Positions 1 through 8,948 of a stretch of DNA of 64,000 nucleotides are shown here, in pieces; within the stretch, counting starts at the first letter, position 1, and each line of letters opens with the position of its first letter. This DNA is from Commensalibacter melissae (lineage in GTDB: Bacteria; Pseudomonadota; Alphaproteobacteria; Acetobacterales; Acetobacteraceae). The notes below the pieces were generated by a model that saw only the letters and a list, made by a program, of their open reading frames with translations, had not been told where the DNA came from and ran no database searches. The DNA lies in contig NZ_CP046393.1 in assembly GCF_009734185.1 (NCBI RefSeq), forward strand, positions 1,232,501 through 1,296,500. The letters are read 5' to 3'. A program made the position numbers and the translations under genes.

Positions 1-1143
1 AAAAATAGCTGGCAGGATTGAAGCCATCACACCGATAAAACAATTCAATAATATGGCAAGAATTAATAAACCAATAAATATAAAACCGACTGAATTGGTT
101 TGAATCATCAAAAAGGCAGGATAAGATAATAAAAAAAGTCCAGTGCTACCCCCCAATATAAAAGGACGCCGTCCAATTTTATCACTTGTCATTCCAATTA
201 TAGGCTGAACAAATAACATACCAACCATTACGGCAATAATAATCAGTACGCCGTGATTTTCTGAATAATGCAAATTATGTGAAAGATAACTCGGCATATA
301 AGTCAAAAGAACATAATACGTCACGTTGGTAACAATTACTATTCCAACACATATCATTAAACTTTTCCAATATTTACCGGCCACTTCCCGATATGATAGC
401 TTGGGTGAATTTCTGAGGTTTACCTTACTTTCAGCCTCCATGTCCTCGACATGCTTTTGAAAGGCTGGTGTTTCCTCCAATTCATGACGCAAATATAATC
501 CTATTGCTCCCAAAGGAAGGGCTAAAAAGAAAGGAATACGCCATCCCCATCTCTCAAACTGCACATCAGAAATCATGCTGGATATCAAAACAACAACACC
601 AGCCCCAATTACAAACCCTGCGATGGATCCGAAATCAAGCCAACTTCCCATTAATCCACGTTTACGATCAGGGGAATATTCCGCGACAAAAATTGCAGCA
701 CCGGAATATTCTCCACCTACTGAAAACCCCTGTACAAGCTTTGCAATCAATAATAAGATCGGGGACATAATACCAATGGATTGATAACTTGGGATTAATC
801 CAATACTACAAGTACCCAAGGACATTATGATTATAGTTATCGCCAGGATTTTTTGTCTTCCGTATCGATCCCCCAAAATACCACAAACTATTCCCCCCAA
901 TGGACGAACAAGAAAAGGAACAGAAAAAGTCCCCAATGAGGCAATCATTTGAACACTTGGTGAAGCATCAGGAAAAAAAACCTTACCCAATACAAAGGCC
1001 AAAAATCCATAAACCCCAAAATCGAACCATTCCATTGCATTTCCAAGTGCGGCTGCAGTTATGGCTTTTTTTAATTTATCATCATCGATAATGGTGATGT
1101 CATTAATATTCATTGGTTTATATATTTTTTTTACTGGCCTCAT
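1..1143 (-). CDS. proP: Proline/glycine-betaine:H+ symporter ProP, 3' end cut by the window edge
   Basis: Major facilitator superfamily (metabolite:H+ symporter subfamily) inner-membrane protein that imports proline, betaine and related osmolytes with protons. I translated it from the ATG at 1143, preceded by GAAGGA; the frame is open to base 1, giving 381 residues of an expected 450-500. The translation tracks E. coli ProP closely: KLRKAI-like KLKKAITAAALGNAMEWFDFG near residues 24-43, GDRYGRQK in the first cytoplasmic loop, VQGFSVGGEYSGA, FVAEYSPDRKRGLMGSW, and TYMPSYLSHNLHYSENHG in the second half. The last one or two membrane helices and the C-terminal tail (a coiled coil in some ProPs) lie outside the window, so osmosensing type cannot be judged. 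Confidence 0.93.
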   Translation of the reverse strand, partial: MRPVKKIYKPMNINDITIIDDDKLKKAITAAALGNAMEWFDFGVYGFLAFVLGKVFFPDASPSVQMIASLGTFSVPFLVRPLGGIVCGILGDRYGRQKILAITIIIMSLGTCSIGLIPSYQSIGIMSPILLLIAKLVQGFSVGGEYSGAAIFVAEYSPDRKRGLMGSWLDFGSIAGFVIGAGVVVLISSMISDVQFERWGWRIPFFLALPLGAIGLYLRHELEETPAFQKHVEDMEAESKVNLRNSPKLSYREVAGKYWKSLMICVGIVIVTNVTYYVLLTYMPSYLSHNLHYSENHGVLIIIAVMVGMLFVQPIIGMTSDKIGRRPFILGGSTGLFLLSYPAFLMIQTNSVGFIFIGLLILAILLNCFIGVMASILPAIF

Positions 1144-1240
1144 TAATATTTCCTTCAAAAGTATAATTTATCTTCATAAATCAATTTTTTTTATTTTTTA
1201 AATTTTTAATTTTTTTTGATTTTAACAAGATTTAAACATT

Positions 1241-1747
1241 TTAAGGAAAATCTGTCCTTTCATAATCATATTGATCAACAAGCTTTCTTAATGGATCAAA
1301 AGCACTATCATTACAATCTTTTACAAATATCTTGCTTTCACTCTCATTGATGACTTCATAAAATATCTTATTATTCCAATCCGCCTGACTGATCCCAAGC
1401 CACAATACCAAAGTGAAAGGATGAGGTTTTTCATGTTCAGGTTTGTTAATATAATAGTTTTTGTCCAGATCACGATTAAACTGAATTTCAACATCCCCGG
1501 TAGATGGCGGGTTCTGATGTAATGGTCCCCAACCTTTTAGATTGGATTTTATCCATTTCTTAACCAATTCAAGCTCTGAAGGTGTTAAACTACGTTTTTT
1601 GTGCAAGGGCCCAACAACAAGTTCCGCATTGACTATCGGTGGAAAAGTAACAGGTTGAATTTTATCCCTGACCGAAAGCCATATAATCATCACAATGGTA
1701 AGACAAACGATTAATACAAGGGTTAAAATTATATTTTGCTTTCTCAT
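1241..1747 (-). CDS. Hypothetical protein with one N-terminal membrane anchor
   Basis: 168 residues; I do not recognise a family. Residues about 6-26 form one hydrophobic helix after MRKQN, so it is probably an inner-membrane-anchored protein with a periplasmic body of about 140 residues. The body has a segment that reads like a small folded domain (SLTPSELELVKKWIKSNLKGWG, quoted in part) and a single cysteine late in the chain. It starts 4 bases after the aminotransferase stop on the same strand, so it is probably co-transcribed with the sugar genes; a link to glycan export is only a guess from position. Confidence 0.6.
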   Translation of the reverse strand: MRKQNIILTLVLIVCLTIVMIIWLSVRDKIQPVTFPPIVNAELVVGPLHKKRSLTPSELELVKKWIKSNLKGWGPLHQNPPSTGDVEIQFNRDLDKNYYINKPEHEKPHPFTLVLWLGISQADWNNKIFYEVINESESKIFVKDCNDSAFDPLRKLVDQYDYERTDFP

Positions 1748-1751
1748 TCTT

Positions 1752-2885
1752 TTATTTTTTTACTTTTAAAACTGCTTGAATAACACGGTTAACCTGAGCA
1801 TTCGAAAGTTCTGGATGAATAGGTAATGCCAAAATCCGTTTGGAAACTTCCTCTGATACTGACAAATATGTTCCATCATGATAGGAGTGATAGGCAGGTT
1901 GTAAATGCAATGGTAAGGGATAATAAATGGCCGAGGGAATATTTTCAGCCTTTAACGTATCTTGTACAAATTTGCGTTCTGCTTCATCACTTAATAGAAT
2001 TGAATAAATTGCCCAGGCACTTTTACTATTTAATACCCGAGCGGGTATTTTTACACAAGACAAAAGCGCGGCATCGTATAAAGTTGCAATTTCTTCTCTT
2101 CTTACAAGCTCCTCTTCAAGATAACCGAATTTGGCCAACAATATTGCTGCCTGTATCGTATCCAAACGTCCATTTATTCCCGTTCGCAAAACCTGATAAC
2201 GTGTTTGTCCTTCGCCATGCGAACGCAACGAGCGATAAAGTTCAAACTTTTCTAAACTGTTTGTAAAAATTGCACCACCATCCCCATAGGCTCCAAAAGG
2301 TTTGGATGGAAAAAATGAAGTGATCGTAGCATCTGCCTGACTCCCCAGCTTCTTTCCATGATATTGACCACCAAAGGACTGAGCACAATCATCCAACAAA
2401 AATAAATTTTCATCGTTAGCAATCTGGCATAATTCATTCCATGGCGCAGGCTGTCCAAAAAGATCTACCCCAATAATGGCTTTAGGTTTTAATTTATTTT
2501 CTTTTTTAACCTTATCAATTGCACTTTTGAGATTAATTGGATCAATTTGAAAAGTTTCAGGATTAATATCAACAAAAATGGGAGTTGCACCCAGCAATAA
2601 TGGAACCTCAGCTGTTGCTGTATAGGTAAATGCAGGTAAAAATACAGCATCCCCTCTTCCAACATTTTCACCCATTAACGCAATCTGGATTGCATCTGTT
2701 CCAGATGAAACCCCTATACAATATGAAACACCGACATATTCCGCCAAACGATCTTCAAGCTCCTGAACTTCAGGTCCTAAAATAAACTTTCCATGTGAAA
2801 AAACCTTGTCTATACGATCTTTTAAAATCTTTCCTATACGTACCTGTTGTTTGTTCAAATCTAAAAATAATATCGGATCATTCAT
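1752..2885 (-). CDS. DegT/DnrJ/EryC1-family PLP-dependent sugar aminotransferase
   Basis: Transfers an amino group to a nucleotide-linked 4-keto (or 3-keto) sugar. The family fold is evident: SSGTDAIQIAL (PLP phosphate loop), VDINPETFQIDP, LLDDCAQSFGG with the PLP-ring aspartate, and SFFPSKPFGAYGDGGA carrying the Schiff-base lysine (about residue 195). Length (377) is normal. A GTG two codons upstream at 2891 lies inside the GAGGTGA ribosome-binding site, so I use the ATG at 2885. Next to a CapD-type dehydratase, the likely product is a UDP-4-amino-sugar of the bacillosamine/QuiNAc4N kind. The exact sugar cannot be read from sequence. Confidence 0.88.
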   Translation of the reverse strand: MNDPILFLDLNKQQVRIGKILKDRIDKVFSHGKFILGPEVQELEDRLAEYVGVSYCIGVSSGTDAIQIALMGENVGRGDAVFLPAFTYTATAEVPLLLGATPIFVDINPETFQIDPINLKSAIDKVKKENKLKPKAIIGVDLFGQPAPWNELCQIANDENLFLLDDCAQSFGGQYHGKKLGSQADATITSFFPSKPFGAYGDGGAIFTNSLEKFELYRSLRSHGEGQTRYQVLRTGINGRLDTIQAAILLAKFGYLEEELVRREEIATLYDAALLSCVKIPARVLNSKSAWAIYSILLSDEAERKFVQDTLKAENIPSAIYYPLPLHLQPAYHSYHDGTYLSVSEEVSKRILALPIHPELSNAQVNRVIQAVLKVKK

Positions 2886-2943
2886 ATTCACCTCTAGAAT
2901 AATTTTTTTAAACTATCTTATTCGATTTTTTGATTTCGTTCAT

Positions 2944-4908
2944 TTAATTCGACAAATGTTTAAATTCAGGCACTAATTTCTGCACATATGTTATTGCCTC
3001 AACAACATCATTATTATCACATGCATATCTAATCCGATCGATATATTCCGTAACCACCTTGATATCCATACCTTTGGGCGTTGCCATCAATAAACCGTCA
3101 TGATCAGTTGGAACTGGGGCTTCACGACCATAAAATAATTCCTCAAATAATTTTTCACCAGGTTTTGCTCCGGTAAATTCTATGACTATATCCTCATCCG
3201 GTTTTAACCCGGCAAGGCGAATCATCTGACGTGCCAAATCCAGAATTTTTATGGGTTTTCCCATATCAAGTACAAAAATGCCCCCCTGATGCAACATCTC
3301 ATCCGTTTTGTCTCCATTCCCAAATCTTATTGTTGCTCTTACGCTAGCCTGTAAAACCAACCCCACCGCTTCTGGAATAGTCATAAAATAGCGTTGCATA
3401 TTTGGATCGGTAACCGTCAAAGGTCCTCCATGACTCAACTGACGTTTGAACAGGGGAACAACAGATCCTGTTGAGCCAAGAACATTTCCAAACCTTACCG
3501 TAATGAATCGCATTTTGCTCATACCCAACCATTCAAAACCCTGATTTTTCTTTTCAGAATCATTGTCACGAATGGTTTTATCGAGAGACTGACAATACAT
3601 TTCTGCAATTCGTTTTGAAACGCCCATAAAGCTTGAGGGATTAACGGCTTTATCAGTTGATATCATAATAAATGCCTGTGTCCCGCATTTAACAGCAGCA
3701 TCAGCCACAACACGCGTACCAATAATATTTGTTAAAAATCCCTCGATTGGATTATTTTCGATTGTAAATACATGTTTCAATGCTGCAGCATGAAAAACCA
3801 AATCTGGTTTATATTTTTGAAAGAGGGAATCCACTCTTTTCTTTTCTCGTATATTGATTAAGATCGTTTCCCTTAAACCTGCAAAATTACTTTCCGATAA
3901 TTCAATATTTATCTTCCATAGTGCATATTCGCTTTGATCAAGCAACAATAATAATTTAGGGGATAAATCAGCAACTTGCCGAACCAATTCTGATCCTATA
4001 CTTCCTCCCGCACCTGTAATGGCCACGACTTTGCCCTTTATCATTTCAGCCATGCCAGCACGATCCAAGACAATCTGTGGCCTGTTCAATAATTCATCAA
4101 GAGCAATCGGTTTCAATTCTAAATTGGCGGCAGGTGATAAATGGGTAATTACTGGTGTTCTCTGAACATCAATATTCCATTTACCCGCAATTGCTAAAAA
4201 ATCCCGCAATTGCTCCCCTCTTAATTCTTGACCAATAATCACGAATAAAGAAGGTAATTTTTTTTGTGCATCAAGCTGTGTAAGTATGACAGAAAAATCA
4301 TCCAAACTTCCTAAAATGGGAATATTATGAATACGATGTCCTTTTCTATTCTGACGAAAAGAGATCAGTCCCATAACCGATAATGCGTTTGAATGATCAA
4401 GCCGTATAGCCCGCATAAACAGATCAATATCTGCATCATTTCCAACAATGATAATTTTTCTTTTTTTATTGAAATAATTTCTAAATGCTTCTGAAGATAA
4501 AATCCGGTAACCTATTCTACCACCGCCCATTAATAGCAAAAGAACCATTGCATAAATAAACGGAAATGTCACGGAAGGTAATGGATATCCGGTTACATAC
4601 AATAAACAGGTAAATAATATCGCACTGCCTACAGATGCAGCGGCTATATTTAACAAATCTGCTATCCCGGAAAAACGCCAATATTGTTGTGGAATATGAA
4701 ATGGTATTCCACTAACCAGCAAGGTCAATACACCACCCGTTAAAAACCATAATGGATGGATAAACCCGCCCTGTGGATCAGAAAGCCAACGTGCCAATGG
4801 AGCGGCAATGGCTGCCAACAGACCATCCATAAAAATATTGATAGCAATACGATTAAATATCTTTTTTTGTTGGCTAGAAATAGTTACATTAGGCTGTTGC
4901 AAAATCAC
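2944..4908 (-). CDS. Membrane-bound NDP-sugar 4,6-dehydratase, CapD/WbpM/PglF type
   Basis: Large form of the FlaA1/CapD family: four hydrophobic helices in residues about 20-135, a CoA-binding-like domain (KIIIVGNDAD near 151), then a short-chain dehydrogenase domain with the nucleotide-binding GAGGSIGS at 299-306. In the active site STDKAVNPSSFMGVSK the usual tyrosine of YxxxK is methionine (M428, K432), which is the known pattern of membrane-bound WbpM/PglF-type enzymes, not a defect. It should convert UDP-GlcNAc to the 4-keto-6-deoxy sugar that the adjacent aminotransferase uses. It starts with GTG at 4908 and diverges from the WecA-like gene, leaving a 57-base shared promoter region. Confidence 0.88.
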   Translation of the reverse strand: MILQQPNVTISSQQKKIFNRIAINIFMDGLLAAIAAPLARWLSDPQGGFIHPLWFLTGGVLTLLVSGIPFHIPQQYWRFSGIADLLNIAAASVGSAILFTCLLYVTGYPLPSVTFPFIYAMVLLLLMGGGRIGYRILSSEAFRNYFNKKRKIIIVGNDADIDLFMRAIRLDHSNALSVMGLISFRQNRKGHRIHNIPILGSLDDFSVILTQLDAQKKLPSLFVIIGQELRGEQLRDFLAIAGKWNIDVQRTPVITHLSPAANLELKPIALDELLNRPQIVLDRAGMAEMIKGKVVAITGAGGSIGSELVRQVADLSPKLLLLLDQSEYALWKINIELSESNFAGLRETILINIREKKRVDSLFQKYKPDLVFHAAALKHVFTIENNPIEGFLTNIIGTRVVADAAVKCGTQAFIMISTDKAVNPSSFMGVSKRIAEMYCQSLDKTIRDNDSEKKNQGFEWLGMSKMRFITVRFGNVLGSTGSVVPLFKRQLSHGGPLTVTDPNMQRYFMTIPEAVGLVLQASVRATIRFGNGDKTDEMLHQGGIFVLDMGKPIKILDLARQMIRLAGLKPDEDIVIEFTGAKPGEKLFEELFYGREAPVPTDHDGLLMATPKGMDIKVVTEYIDRIRYACDNNDVVEAITYVQKLVPEFKHLSN

Positions 4909-4965
4909 TTTTCCATTTAAATAATGTAGAATAACTTTATTTAATTACATTACATTTAAAAAACA

Positions 4966-6000
4966 ATGAACTCTGTAAACTATAAATATTTGTTACTTAT
5001 CTGGCTTATCTCCAATACACTATTATCCGCAACAATTGTGAAATATGTTGCCTCAGTTGGTATTATGGATAATCCAAACCAACGGAGTTCTCATACATTT
5101 CCAATACCAAAAGGCGGTGGGATAGGTATCATTTCCGCCTTTTTAACTGCCAATATAAGTTTTATTTACTTATTTAACCAGCATTATTCTTTATCAATCA
5201 TAGGTTTATTATCAATCATTACATTCATATCATTATTTTCGTGGCTGGACGATATCAAACAATGGTCAGCCTTATCCAAACTGGCAATTCAATTTATTGC
5301 ATCCGTAAGTGTTTGTATTTTTGTCTTTCCAGCCTCTTTCTTAGAAAACCATTTATATTTGCTTCCTTTTTTTATAATCTGGCTTGTTTATATAACTAAT
5401 GCTTATAATTTTATGGATGGTTTAAACGGTTTAGCTGCTGGAGTTGCCGCAATCTGCTGCCTGTTTATTTATTTTTATAGCACAAATCTGGAAAATAAAA
5501 TTTTTGCATTATCTCTATTGACTGGATTGCTCGGTTTTCTTCCTTTTAATTTCCCAAAAGCTGAAATTTTTATGGGAGATGTCGGCAGTCAAGCTTGCGG
5601 TTTGATATTGGCCTCTTTTGCCATTATCCCCTTAGGCACAGCGATCAATTCAGACTTTGTCACCTTAATTTCTCAAAATGTAATAATATTTTTTCTTTTG
5701 TTTGGTTTCATTTTTGATGTGACTTTTACATTAATACGTAGAATAATTAACAAGGAACCTTATTTACAAGCACATCGCAGCCATTTATATCAAATGGCCC
5801 ATCGCAGTCATATTTCTCCGATTTTAATCACGTTTATAGAATGTTTATTTTGCATTTGGGGTGGTTTTTTATTCTATATATTCCCGCTTACTTCATTGCA
5901 AAACATTGAACTCGCGTGCTCGCTACTGATTTTGCCTCAACTTATCTGGACTTTATTCATTCTTTACAAAACACAGTCTTTAAATATAAAAAAATGGTAA
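4966..6000 (+). CDS. Polyprenyl-phosphate sugar-1-phosphate transferase, WecA/WbpL/MraY family
   Basis: Integral membrane enzyme (about ten helices) that transfers a sugar-1-phosphate from a UDP-sugar to undecaprenyl phosphate, the first step of O-antigen or related glycan assembly. Diagnostic motifs are present: RSSHTFPIPKGGG (40-52), WLDDIKQWS with the Asp pair (93-101), NAYNFMDGLNGLAAG (145-159), FMGDVGSQ (202-209) and the cytoplasmic AHRSHLYQ (269-276). The HR(S)H ending is typical of WecA/WbpL rather than MraY. Length of 344 is normal. It is divergently transcribed from the dehydratase and aminotransferase, and the three together fit synthesis of a lipid-linked amino sugar. Confidence 0.88.
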   Translation: MNSVNYKYLLLIWLISNTLLSATIVKYVASVGIMDNPNQRSSHTFPIPKGGGIGIISAFLTANISFIYLFNQHYSLSIIGLLSIITFISLFSWLDDIKQWSALSKLAIQFIASVSVCIFVFPASFLENHLYLLPFFIIWLVYITNAYNFMDGLNGLAAGVAAICCLFIYFYSTNLENKIFALSLLTGLLGFLPFNFPKAEIFMGDVGSQACGLILASFAIIPLGTAINSDFVTLISQNVIIFFLLFGFIFDVTFTLIRRIINKEPYLQAHRSHLYQMAHRSHISPILITFIECLFCIWGGFLFYIFPLTSLQNIELACSLLILPQLIWTLFILYKTQSLNIKKW

Positions 6001-6022
6001 CTGTATGATATCTAGTTACCAT
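5994..6022 (-). terminator. Rho-independent terminator of the exported Gly/Ala-rich gene
   Basis: The 9-bp arms ATGGTAACT and AGTTACCAT surround an 11-base loop. Read on the minus strand the hairpin is followed by seven T. It ends the gene at 6041-6640 and overlaps the stop codon of the convergent WecA-like gene, so the two genes share this end. Confidence 0.75.
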
Positions 6023-6040
6023 TTCCAAAAATTCAAACAA

Positions 6041-6640
6041 CTATTTTTTCATTTTATCTAGTTGTTCACCATTTAATTCATCTGCAGTCATATGACTTTT
6101 ATTTGCAGATTTTTTAATATTTTTTTCTTTCTGCTTGTCAGCTTCAGCTGCTTTTTGCAAATGTTTATCAACAAATTTAATTTCAAAACCTGCAGGTGCA
6201 CCGGCCAATCTTCCGCCAACAGTGTTTGTATCCATTTTAATGATAACATTCTTTGCATTTTTTAGATTTCCAGCCCCTACACCAACACCAGCTGTGGCTT
6301 CACCCGTAGCGGCAGCATATTTTCCAGCAAAATCATATATATTTTTTAACTGAAAAACACGTCCTGTTGCTTGAGATTTTGAAAAACCTAATGCAACAAC
6401 ATCACCACCCTTTATCTTGAACTTGTAAACATGTCCTCTATAATGAAGAATACCATCTCCCCAAGTATAACCAACGCCTAAATCTGCTGAATGAAAGGTC
6501 ATAGTCACCGTACCTACGGATTTTTCAGAAGATGCAGCAGCTTGGTGAACACGTTTGTGATGATTGGCCGCAAATATTGGATTAATTAAAAAAGACGATC
6601 CAATCAGAGTGGCGGCAAAGAGTAAGTTATTATTTTTCAT
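6041..6640 (-). CDS. Exported Gly/Ala-rich protein of unknown function
   Basis: 199 residues with a clean Sec signal peptide (KNNNLLFAATLIGSSFLINPIFA, cut likely after the AxA-like end near residue 24). The mature part has a motif I have seen in uncharacterised periplasmic proteins, GYTWGDGILHYRGHVYKFKI, then a Gly/Ala-rich stretch ATGEATAGVGVGAGNLKN, and a lysine-rich C-terminal tail of about 35 residues. I know no function. The repeated glycines and short beta-like segments suggest a beta-sandwich or an outer-membrane-associated protein. It is single-gene: hairpins flank it on both sides. Confidence 0.72.
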   Translation of the reverse strand: MKNNNLLFAATLIGSSFLINPIFAANHHKRVHQAAASSEKSVGTVTMTFHSADLGVGYTWGDGILHYRGHVYKFKIKGGDVVALGFSKSQATGRVFQLKNIYDFAGKYAAATGEATAGVGVGAGNLKNAKNVIIKMDTNTVGGRLAGAPAGFEIKFVDKHLQKAAEADKQKEKNIKKSANKSHMTADELNGEQLDKMKK

Positions 6641-6738
6641 TATGATTTCCCCAAATAGTTTCTGTACTATAATAACACTTACCTGGAAATAAATAAATAT
6701 ATTAAACTACATTCTCATTTTGGGTATTAAATAAAAAA

Positions 6739-6761
6739 GCAGTTATTGAATTAATAACTGC
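6739..6761 (-). terminator. Rho-independent terminator after the MarR gene
   Basis: Arms GCAGTTATT and AATAACTGC enclose a 5-base loop. On the minus strand the stem is followed by TTTTTTAT. It lies between the stop of the MarR-type gene and the start of the exported protein, separating the two transcripts. Confidence 0.8.
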
Positions 6762-6798
6762 TCTTACAACATATATAGTAATTGTTATATAACCATTA

Positions 6799-7143
6799 TT
6801 ATTGCTTCACAGCTTCGCTCATAATGGATTGAATATTCTGCAAATATTCATAACCTTCTTCTGTACGCTGCACTAATACAGAGCGACGATCCATAGGGTC
6901 TGTTTTTCTACCTAGCAAATTGAGTTCTTCCAATCGATCCAGAGCTCTTGTGATAGCTGGTTTTGAAACTCTTAGAGCCGCTGCCAATCCACGAACAGTC
7001 TGAACTGTTTCATTCAAATAACAAATCAAGAAAACAGCCAATTGACGTGCTGACAAGTCAGGTTTATCCTGACGTACCATTGTCGTGATTGTATTCTGGA
7101 GAATAACAATCTGTTGTTCAAAAGGGATTTTTTTAGAAGTCAT
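6799..7143 (-). CDS. MarR-family transcriptional regulator
   Basis: 114-residue winged-helix DNA-binding protein. The helix-turn-helix reads LAAALRVSKPAITRALDRLEELNLL, followed by the wing DPMDRRSVLVQRTEEG; DxRS at the wing tip is the MarR hallmark. It is shorter than most MarR proteins (about 140), with a reduced N-terminal dimerisation helix. The ATG at 7143 has AAAGG upstream. The gene lies 207 bases downstream of the CycA-type permease on the same strand. Control of that permease is possible but not shown by the sequence. Confidence 0.85.
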   Translation of the reverse strand: MTSKKIPFEQQIVILQNTITTMVRQDKPDLSARQLAVFLICYLNETVQTVRGLAAALRVSKPAITRALDRLEELNLLGRKTDPMDRRSVLVQRTEEGYEYLQNIQSIMSEAVKQ

Positions 7144-7350
7144 TTTATAACCTTTGAATAATTACTTACATATAACGTTGTGTCAGTTAAACAAATGAGT
7201 ATTATGACTTAAAATATCAACCTTCTCTACAAAAAATTATAACAAATTAATTACAATTAATTTGACACACCAAAAAAACATAGGAAAAGTAATAAAAATT
7301 TCTCATTGAAAAATTAGTTTATTAAGATTTAAGCTTTATTTACCTCCTTT

Positions 7351-8748
7351 TTATTTTGATAGTAAAATTATTTTACTCTTTTTTTTTGATTTTGTAACTA
7401 TATAATAACAAAAAGTAATAAAAATAAACCAAGCACTTCCGATATATAATGCCATACGCGTGTCAAACTGTATCATTAGCGTCAATAACGTGAAAAAAAT
7501 AAATATTATGCAAAGAATACAGGAGATATATCCACCAGGTAATTTGAAGAAAGAACTCATGTGTTTATGAAAATGTTTTTTTCTATACTGGATATAGGAC
7601 AGTAATATTAGCAACCAGGTAAATAATGAAATAATTGTCGCAATGGAAGCCACCAAAGTAAAAATTTCAATAATACTTTTATTATTAAAAAGTAATAAGA
7701 TAACTGAAGTTAATAAACATAAGCAAGAAAATCTCAGACCATTTATCGGTATAGAATGTTTGGATAAATTCCCAAAAAAAGCAGGCGCTTTATTAAGTCT
7801 TGCCAAACCATATAACATACGGCTACTGGAAAATACCCCGCTGTTTGTGGATGATGCAGCTGACGTAATCACAACAATATAGACTATTGCAGCAGCTGCA
7901 GGGAGACCAGCAAACAAAAACAACATGATAAATGGACTTTTGGATGGATTGATACTTTGCCAAGGAATAACCGCCATAATAACCATTACAGAAAATACGT
8001 AAAACATCAAAATTCTTAAAGGGATATTATTAATGGCCTTGGGTAAATTTTTTTCCGGATCTTTAGATTCAGCCGCAACGGTACCAATCAGCTCAACTCC
8101 AATAAAGGCAAAGGTGGCACTTTGAAATCCAGCCAAAAACCCCTCAAATCCATTAGGAAACAAATTACCATGATTCCATATGTTTTTTACAGAGGTCACG
8201 TCTCCTGATGGAGAACGAAAACCCGTAACGATAAAAAAGATACCAACAAGAATTAAAACAATAATGGCTAGAATTTTGATAATGGCAAAACTAAATTCCA
8301 TTTCACCAAATATTCGAACAGTCAAGCGGTTTAAAATATAAAATATTGCGATACAGCATAGAGCCGGTATCCAAGAATACAAATTGGGATAAAATATTTG
8401 CGTATATCCTGAAATGGCAATTAGATCTGCAATACCAATGACAATCCAGCACAACCAGTAAGACCAACCCAAAACAAAGCCGCAACAAGGTCCAAGCAAT
8501 TCTGTAACAAAATCTACAAATGATCTGTATCGTAAATCAGATAAAAGAATTTCGCCCAAGGCACGCATTACAAGGAATACAATAATACCAATAATACAGT
8601 AAATAAAAATAATAGAGGGACCAGCAAGTGAAATCGTATTAGCCGCTCCCATAAAAAGACCAGTGCCTATACACCCTCCAATTGCAATTAACTGCATATG
8701 TCGGTTACTCAAATTTCTTTTTAGTTCTGTATCTATACCCTGACCCAT
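7351..8748 (-). CDS. cycA: D-serine/D-alanine/glycine:H+ symporter, CycA type
   Basis: Amino acid/polyamine/organocation superfamily permease, 465 residues and about 12 membrane helices. It matches CycA along its length: RNLSNRHMQLIAIGGCIGTGLFMG at the N-terminus, FGEMEFSFAIIKI, GFQSATFAFIGVELIGTVAAESKDPEKNLPKAIN, and SAASSTNSGVFSSSRMLYGLA (quoted in parts). The best-known substrates are D-alanine, D-serine and glycine, but specificity is not decided by these motifs. The start at 8748 follows AAAGG with good spacing. A 20-base inverted repeat 22 bases upstream is a candidate operator. Confidence 0.88.
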   Translation of the reverse strand: MGQGIDTELKRNLSNRHMQLIAIGGCIGTGLFMGAANTISLAGPSIIFIYCIIGIIVFLVMRALGEILLSDLRYRSFVDFVTELLGPCCGFVLGWSYWLCWIVIGIADLIAISGYTQIFYPNLYSWIPALCCIAIFYILNRLTVRIFGEMEFSFAIIKILAIIVLILVGIFFIVTGFRSPSGDVTSVKNIWNHGNLFPNGFEGFLAGFQSATFAFIGVELIGTVAAESKDPEKNLPKAINNIPLRILMFYVFSVMVIMAVIPWQSINPSKSPFIMLFLFAGLPAAAAIVYIVVITSAASSTNSGVFSSSRMLYGLARLNKAPAFFGNLSKHSIPINGLRFSCLCLLTSVILLLFNNKSIIEIFTLVASIATIISLFTWLLILLSYIQYRKKHFHKHMSSFFKLPGGYISCILCIIFIFFTLLTLMIQFDTRMALYIGSAWFIFITFCYYIVTKSKKKSKIILLSK

Positions 8749-8770
8749 AAAAAACCTTTGTTACATTGAT

Positions 8771-8790
8771 TTTTCAAACGTGTTTGAAAA
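8771..8790. promoter_or_regulatory. Candidate operator: 9-2-9 inverted repeat upstream of cycA
   Basis: TTTTCAAAC-GT-GTTTGAAAA has perfect 9-base arms, with its proximal edge 22 bases before the cycA start. There is no T-run after it, so it is not a terminator. Size and symmetry suit a dimeric repressor or activator site. The regulator is unknown; the MarR gene downstream of cycA is one candidate. Confidence 0.5.
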
Positions 8791-8948
8791 TGATTAATTT
8801 TTTGCAAGCAATAAATTAATTATTTAATTATTAATTAAAATAAAATCTCAAAACAATTGTAATTTATAATTATCATTGAATGATTATCTAGTTAATTTAT
8901 CTATTATCCTGTACGCTTATCAAAAACAGCTGATATAAATTATCTATA

